Source of the DNA: Rapana venosa
Lineage: Eukaryota > Mollusca > Gastropoda > Neogastropoda > Muricidae
Length of the DNA: 64,000 nt
Direction: 5' to 3'
Assembly (NCBI GenBank): GCA_028751875.1
Contig: CM054165.1
Coordinates: forward strand, 26,475,611 to 26,539,610
Under the pieces are notes generated by a model. That model ran no database searches and had not been told where the DNA came from. It saw only the letters and a list, made by a program, of their open reading frames with translations. Both the position numbers and the translations under genes were made by a program. Below are positions 50,601 to 59,136 of this stretch, piece after piece (position 1 is the stretch's first letter; every line of letters starts with the position of its first letter).

Positions 50601-53600
50601 TTTGACACCATTTAATGGCGGCTGGAAGCTGTGGTTTCGTCTCTGCGAATTTTTGAAGTCGATCTAGCGATCTAGCGAATTTTCAACATGGAGGACGAGG
50701 ATTTCTACCGATTGTTGTTCGAGGACAGTGACGATGATTCCGATTTTGAGGGATATGACATTTCTGAGCTGCGTGAGGTGCAAGGCAATGAGAGTGACCT
50801 AGATATTGATTTTGAAAACTTAGAAGTTTCGCTGGTCAGTTCTCCAGAAACTTCGAGCGATGAAGAAGAAGTTGAACCTCACGATCTAGGAGCGTGGTCG
50901 GCAACAACATCGGAGGTCAGCGTTTCGAATTTTGAGGAGTTTTCTGGCCTGAGCATGATTTAGAGGTTGGTGCAAGTCCATTTGATTATTTTAGTTTGCT
51001 TGTACCGAACAATTTTTATGAGATGGTGCGCGATCAAACGAATCTGTACGCTGAACAGAGGCAAGTTCAGTCGGGCAAGGAAGACAAAAAATGGAAGCCT
51101 GTGACCGAGGAAGAAGTAAAACTTTATTTTGCCATTGGGATCATCATGGGCATTGTGAAGCTTCCCAGGCAAAGGAACTATTGGGCCAATGATGACAGAG
51201 TGAATATTCCTGCAGTTGCAAAGCTCATGAGCCAAAATAGGTTTGAAAAAATATCACAATACTTGCACTTGAACGATAACAGCAAGCACATAGCTCGTGG
51301 CCAGGAAGGTTTTGACCCTCTTTTCAAAGTTCGTCCTTTGATTGATATGACAACAACAAACTTCAAGAAATATTTCAAACCACCCAGGGAACTGAGCATT
51401 GATGAGGCCATGGTCAGCTTCAGTGGCAGGCTCCACTTCAAACAATACATCAAAGGAAAACCTACTCCATGGGGGATCAAGATCTGGTGCTGTGCTGACC
51501 CCAGGACAGGCTACCTCCTGACCTTTGATGTATACACAGGAAAGACCCAGCACACTGCACCAGGTAAGTTTATTTTCCTTTTTTTTCTTTTTGGTTTTTA
51601 TTTGTTGGTAAGTATATTAGAGAGAACCCAAACAAACAAAAGGAGGGGGGGGGGGGGGTTATTGTAAGTGTGATGGGATGAAGAAAGATGGCATTCAGAT
51701 TTATGGTTGTGTGTATGATTATGAATATTATGATTGTTATATTTCAAATGCTAATTTCCACTGTTTTCTTTCAACAGGTTTCAGGTATGTTGTAAAAAAA
51801 AAAAAAGAAGAAAAGAAAAAAGTGAAATAAGTCAGTCTAGGAGATACAATACCTGTTGCTTCCTTTCAGGTGGACTGGGTCACCACGTTGTTTTGAAGCT
51901 GACCGAGGACTACCTGGGGAAGAATCACCACCTGTTCTTCGACAATTTCTTCAACTCTGTGGCCCTGCAGGAGGACTTGCTGCAGAAGAAGACCTATGCA
52001 TGTGGCACCATACGGGTCAACCGTAAGCAGTGGCCAAAAGACATGGTCTTTACCCAGCGTACGCCAAAGGCCCAGCGCCTGAAGAAGGGGGAGACCAGGA
52101 TGCGGCAGAGAGGGGACATGGTGGCAACAGCCTGGCATGACAAGAGGGTGGTGACAGTGCTTTCCACTGGGGTGCAGCCTACCATGGGGACTGCACAGCG
52201 TCGTGGTGACAGAGGTAAGTTCATAACTGATAATCAGTAGTGACAAACCTTTTTTTCCCAGGGAAAAAGGTAAGTTCAGTACCAGTAATAAATCAGTTTT
52301 TCTTTTTCAGGAATAAAAGGCGAGGATTTTTTCTAATTGACAAGTTTTCTTTTTCAGGCATATATGATTATTTTTACAGGAAGATTTTTAATTATCTGGG
52401 GTATATATTTGCAGGAAGACGTGTTGAGAAGGAGATACCAACACCTGTGCTGGTCTACAACGCCAACATGGGAGGAGTGGACCTCTTCGACCAACGCCGC
52501 TCCTACTACACCATGGGTCGGCAGTCCAGAAAATGGTGGAGGTATCTCCTGTGGTTCCTCCTGGAATCAGCCATGGTGAATGCAGGTATCCTGTACAAGC
52601 TGTGTCACTTGCCACGCCAGAAGAACTGTAAGTTGCACGACATGTTCTACTTTCGTCTGGCGGTGTATGACGCATTGATAAAGAACAATGTGCATACCAG
52701 GCGACAGCAGCAGCAGCCTGGCTCATTCCTGGGAAGGGCCATCAGTGATCCTCTGGAACATCAGGTGGTCAAGATGACAGGCAGAGCAAAGAATTGTGTG
52801 CTCTGCCAGAAAGAAGGCCGCCGAACAGCAAAGGGAAGAGGGGTCCAGTCGACTTTCGGATGTGTGTTGTGCAAGGTCAACTTGTGCAAAGGGCTCTGCT
52901 TTGCACAGTTTCATGCACAACTTGTCCAGTAGCTTTTCCTCTGTTTTTTTTCTTGTTTTTTGTTGTTTAGAAGTGTAAAAACACTTCCATATTTGCTTTA
53001 ATCTTTCTGTGTCAGTTGGCGAGACACTTTCAGTTTGACTAGAAATTTAGGTGATGTTTGAGCAGGTATTTTTCCAAGAAAGGACACACCAAGACAGTTA
53101 TTGTGATTTTGTGAGCATTAAGGGACACCTCCTTGATACTGATGTACTGAAATGTAAGTATTACTGCCTTTATTTTTCTTTTTTATTGCTTTTGACTGAT
53201 GAGGGTATCAAGTCCACAGCCGAGTACAAGTAAATTTTCGTGTTTGGATTTTTTTTCTGAAGTCATGTATCATCAAAGTATTCAAACAATTGTTGTAAAG
53301 TGTTCATAAATATGTCAACAACATACAAAAAATAAAAGAACAGTGAAATAATACCTGGATGTATTTTTTTTTTATGTGTGTGTGATGCTACCCTACCTTT
53401 TTTGCGGAGTTGCTTCCCTTGGCGTAGGATTTAGAGTGTGTGTGACTCAAACAGAGTCAGGAAAAAGAGGGTTAACTTGGCTGGGGGAAAAGCGAGTGCT
53501 CCGACCACACATCTCATCAATGTTGTCAAGTTCGGAGTCATATACGCCATTGAAAAAGATGGCTTTACCCCGGTTTCCAATTTTCTGAAAATATTTTCCA

Positions 53601-56600
53601 CCCCACTTTCAAGTTTTAAAGAAGACATTTTTATTTTTTAAATATATAAAAATACATAGGCCAACATCATATTTCAACCGGCAAACTTACTTCAGCCTAG
53701 AAAATTCTGTCAGCTGGTCTGTTCTGGGTCAGCATAATTCTGTTTCAAATGTTCTCCCATTTCTGTGTTACTTTCCTTTTTCCCCCACTTTTCTTTTTAA
53801 ATCTTATCAGATCACTGTCACTGTCCCCTGTTTGGCACTTTCTTTTCACTTCATCTACTCATGAGGCATCCAAGTTATTCAACTCTGATCAGTTCAAAGA
53901 GTTATTCATTTTTTCATCTGCAGGCAAAGGGTCAGGATTGCAGCGGTTTCATTTTTCCAAGCATTGGGAAATCTTTTATTAAATAAATGATAAAAAGGGG
54001 GGGGGGGGGGGAGGTGGGAGAAGAAAAAGGCACAGCCATTACATGAACAAGTGAAAGCCAGCTCACAAAAACATCATGCAAAAAAGTATAAAAGGAAATA
54101 AACAAAATTTTAAAAACTGACCTCCACTTTTTCATTTTCTCTGAAGTCTGGTTTTGCTGTGGATTCCTTTGGTGGTAAGCGTACCGATGCCAGTGGCACT
54201 CGTCGTTCTGGTTGCCAACTGAAAAGGATGAATGTTTATTGTTCATCATTATAATATATTTCCAACATAGAAAAAAACCTCTACGCCCATGCTTCTTTGA
54301 AAATGATTAAACACTTCAAGCATCTCTTTCTCATTTTTAAAAAAAAAATTGTTTCTGCTTCTGTTCAACTCTCTTTTCTTCCCTTCATCATTTGCAACTG
54401 TTCCATGGAGGATGCCAGGGGCTCTTTTCTTCCCTTCATCATTTGCAACTGTTCCATGGAGGATGCCAGGGGCCTGTAAGTATTAAATAGCATCCCCACC
54501 TTCTGGAAATTATTGCTAGAAATGTCCTCTTTTTATCCCTCTCTCTGTTTCTGCCTTGTTCCTTTTCTTCCTGTCACCTCCTTCTTTCTATTTTCTGCCT
54601 TCTTGGCACATTTTCCTGCTTTTTTTTCCCAGAAAGACTTTTTTTTAAAAGATAAAAATTCCCTCTGGTGAGATACTTAAAAACAGTCATACATGCAAAC
54701 TTCTCATTCAGTGTGCAATTTCAATCTCACAGTGATTCCTCGGTGGGATGAGTGAGTCAGAGTGCACATTCTGGGTGATCCCCAGAGTGTAAAGCTGGGA
54801 AAAGTACAACAACAACATAACAATTCTCTCTTATGCTGAAGTCGGATGTGCAGGGCCTGACTTGTCAGGCGCTGAACGGCAGCGTGATGCATTTTCGCTC
54901 ATATGACAGACAACAATAGTTGCTGTCTGAGCATTCGACAAAGAAGAAGAAGAATCTTTTTCAACATTCCAACACATTTTGTAAATATTTCCACATCATT
55001 TCTCTTGAACTCATCAAACACACATTCGCAACATGGCTTGTCCTAACACACACACACACCCCACTGCACAGAGACTGAGAGAGCCAACAATATTTCACTG
55101 TGAGGAGGTCACCAGCCTAAAAAGACCCTGCACCGTTTCTCGAAAAGTTCAGTGATCACTGTTCTCATCCACAGCACCACTTTTCAAGACCCCTAACAGG
55201 CTACCCACATCAACTGCTGTGAAGCATTGGGTTCCCAGCTAAAAGGTAGTGGGTTTGAATCCCACAGGAGTCGTAGGGCTTTACGGACTCTTCATTGGTT
55301 CCTACCTAGAGTGGGTGTACTATGAACTCATTGAGAAGACTGGGACCACACAGTCAAGAAGCTTCATCCATCAAATGCATTTTGAGAATGTTGTTCTAAA
55401 TACCTGACCAACACTGCAGGTGTCTGTATCTCTCAGGCTCTTGCTGTGGTGGTAGCCACCCCAGGTGGACGTCTCTGTCCAGCTCTGCGCTTAACTATCA
55501 TGTCATCAGGAGAGGACTTAGTACCAATGTTCTGTGTATGTTTGCTCAGAAAAGGCACCAATGAACATTGATACCAAAGTGACCCAGCAGCAGAGCAGGG
55601 CCCTTCTGACTGGTGGCCCCACAGCAGCCTAGTGATATTGATAAGAAAAGAAAATCAAAAAGAAAATAAATAGAAATAGATAAATAGATAGGCTCCCTGA
55701 GCACTTCTGACCCTGAGAATATGGCATGATGATCCTGGGCATTGCTGAAATGGAGAAATGGGAATGAGCTGTGTGGAAACAGCAGTACAAGACTACCACA
55801 GAAGATGAGGCAGCATAAAAAAAAAAAAATAAATAAAAAGCCTCCTCTAAATACAGACACATTAACACAGATCTACAAACCTTCAGACAAAACAGACACA
55901 CACACACACACACAACGTGACAAATCCTCCTATATCTAAAACATCAAAAAATCTCAAGTTCTAAGTTATCACTATGACTTACTTGTTCTCAAATTCCACT
56001 GTGACTTCACTTGCACTGATACTCTTGATGAACGCCTGCAACGCAATATTTCAATAACCATCAGCATACAGCAATTCAGCACAGACCTCCATGAAACTAC
56101 TTTTGCATTACACAAGTTTTCAATTCCTAAACTCTAAAAGTTGATAACGTGCGCGTGCATGGATTTGAAATATGTTGTTCATTATGTTTAAGGAGAGTTG
56201 CATGCATGTAAATGATCTGAGTGCAAGCGCTTCGATGTGTTTGTTTTTACAAGATTCAGCGCTATATAAATTCCATATATCATTATTATTACTATTAAAT
56301 CTACATATATAATTATGCAGCCTGCAGGTTTCATCCTTCACAAAAATGTCATTATGCTGTCATGGTCCATCTTTGTTAAACTTTAAACTGAACACTTTAG
56401 ATGAACAAAAATGCAGATGAGTGGTACAATGAGGCAGAGAACCTTGAGAGAAAAACTAGAGATTATAAAGGAAAAAAGAAGTATACCTAATAAGTCGGAT
56501 AGCTCCTAGAGTTGTAGAAACAGAACTAAATATTTTTGCAGTCCACATTACCCCACTAAAGAGCACAGAACTTGATTTTAGACAAATTTACCATATGTAT

Positions 56601-58402
56601 AGACAATTTCCAGATTTGTAAACATTTTTCGATTATTGTAAGGGCCCCTTTTGACAGGAAAGTTCATTTTCAATACACTTGCAATGCTCATCCTGCAAGT
56701 TGTATTTAATTTAGCCAGAGATAGTGAACATTATCTGCTAGTAACAACCACTTTGACAGAGTTTTCTGGTGGGCTATTTTCCTCTGCATTTTTTTAAAAA
56801 ACAAATTCTCAACAGATCTCTCATCTCCTTGTAAAGTACAACTTTTAAAAAAAGAGTAATCAATCACAGTCATTAGTGTTATTAGCTCAAGTGCTCTTTT
56901 TCCCTTATGAATGGAAACTTATAGGGATGTGTAGCCTCTCCTACTTAAAGTTTTAAAAACTCTGTGGACAATTCCTGAGATAACACAGTCAAGTAGAAGA
57001 GCTTAAATGAACTGTTATTTCAACAGACTTAACTTAGGATTCTAAATTAACTTGATTTTAACCTCTTAACTGCCGAGTGCAGGTGCACCCTATATGCTGG
57101 GGAATAAAATCCTATGTGCCACTTGTTATGTTCATGTCCCTCTTACTCAGAAATTACTAAATGAATAATCCTGATAGTTTGGCCAATGGCAGTATATTAC
57201 TTTGAGGTAAGCTCAAATTATCAGCATGATATTTCACTACGAAAATATATTAAAACTGTAAAATATCGACAAAAAATACACTTTCTTCATCACCACTGTC
57301 ATTCTGAGTACCCCCCATCTCATTAACATCAAACATAAGTCCAGGCAAAATCTCATTCATTTTTTTTAAAATGCACTATCTCCTGAATCATACACGATCA
57401 TTTTCATCACTGTCAGGTATATCTTAAGTTTTATTTGCCACTTTTTCCACTGTGTAAAGTTATTGATACCTTCAACGAGAAGTGTGAACCATTTTAAACA
57501 AGAACTGCCTAAGCAGTCATGCATAATAACACAAAATACAAGCTAAACAACGATCGTTCTTGCCACGATTTTTGCAGCTGGATGTTGCCAAGCAACAGGA
57601 GAGTGATCTCCGCTAGTTTTGGAGTTCTTTCCCTTTAATTGTAGTAAAGGAAGCTGGCTTGTTTACCTCAGTTTGAAACCCCGGAAATTTTCCAGGTTGT
57701 AGGCATATAGAGTGCACATCTAGCCCCGGAAAATTTCCGGGGTGGGGCAGTCTAGTGGTTAAAAGTAGTTTAAAGCATAAAGATCACTACCTTAGCCTAC
57801 TGCAACTTCATCCCAAACCATCTAAACAGTTCATGACCACTGATGTGTCTCCAGCATAGTGTATACCCATTACAGATCTATGTACAGGTCTTTCATACAG
57901 CTGGAGATGGCTGATACAGACTTCAGCAGAGGCATTCTACATTCTGGAAGACTTCAGTCTTTCCACCTTTTCCATAACCCTAATCTCCCTCCAGCTTTCT
58001 TTTCCAACTTAAAATGCTCTCTTGCCAAAGCCACCATGATGTTAAAAAAAAAAATAAAAAAAAAAAAAAACATATGTGGTTAAGTCTTAAGACAACATTC
58101 ACCCCAACTTGGGCCAAGGCTCAAGGAGGTTTGATGATTGATACAATGATAGTGGTACCAAGCCAGCACTCAAGTGTTGCCACAATTCAAGATGGCAAGC
58201 ACCATCGACAAGAAATGACTGACAGTGACTTGCTCTTGTCACATCCCCCCCCCCCCCCCACCCCCACCTCTCCAGCCTTCACCATCTAGTTCTAGTTTGA
58301 CATTCCATGCTCCAAGATGCACCATCACTTCCTTCTATTTTGAAGTCTATGACAGAGCTGACAGAGCTGCTCTGTATGTCGTCTGTCTGTCTGTCTGTCT
58401 GT

Positions 58403-58460
<58 letters not shown>

Positions 58461-58512
58461 TTTCCAGTCTTTCTTTTACACTTTTGTCTTCTTTCTTGAA
58501 ATTAGTAAATAA

Positions 58513-58579
<67 letters not shown>

Positions 58580-58629
58580 AGTCTTTCTTTACACTCTCAT
58601 CTTCTTTCTTGAAATGAGTAAATAACACA

Positions 58630-58693
<64 letters not shown>

Positions 58694-59096
58694 ATGCTTT
58701 TCTTTTTTTTGTTAAAACTTAGTTCTTTATCTAACTTAGTAATTAACCACATTCTCAATCTCAAGAAGTATTGTTTTAAACTTGATCTTAGGTACTATGT
58801 AAATCAACTGGTCATGGCTCAAACATAAAGATTGCTGCAAAAAAACTAGTCTATCTGGAAATTTAAAAATAAGCAGGTGAACATTTCTCCCACTGTATAC
58901 TATAACAGTATAAGGACTATACCCTTCTTGTAATCCCAAAAGTCCTTAGGATGAGATTAAAATAAGTATAAACTGAGGTCCCATGTGCAAACGCACACAG
59001 AACATCTTGTGCACGTTTAAGTCTTCCCACTATTCCGAGTATTCGGAAGAGTAGGCCATTGTGTTCTGGTAGGAACAAATGACAAAATTTACAAAA

Positions 59097-59136
<40 letters not shown>

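Larger units (their letters stand above)
50426..53471 (+). mobile_element. piggyBac-type DNA transposon, full length
   Basis: Flanked by TTAA at 50422-50425 and 53472-53475. The left end begins CCCTCTTTTGCGG; the reverse complement of the right end begins CCCTCTTTTTCCTG, giving a 9-bp perfect terminal match. Outside the two TTAA copies a 5S/tRNA SINE resumes (left ...GACGCTGC, right CTTGGCTGGGGG), proving insertion into the SINE. The left subterminal region (50440-50515) carries repeated CGTTCGGGAACGTTC-type palindromes. The element contains a three-exon transposase in sense orientation, antisense to FMR1, inside FMR1 intron 3. Confidence 0.93.
50177..53507 (-). mobile_element. tRNA/5S-hybrid SINE interrupted by the piggyBac element
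   Basis: SINE segments 50177-50425 and 53472-53507 are one copy split at its TTAA. The tail side follows a poly(A) run (50162-50176). The tRNA-like 5' end is cut short after GCTCCGACCAC. Confidence 0.88.
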
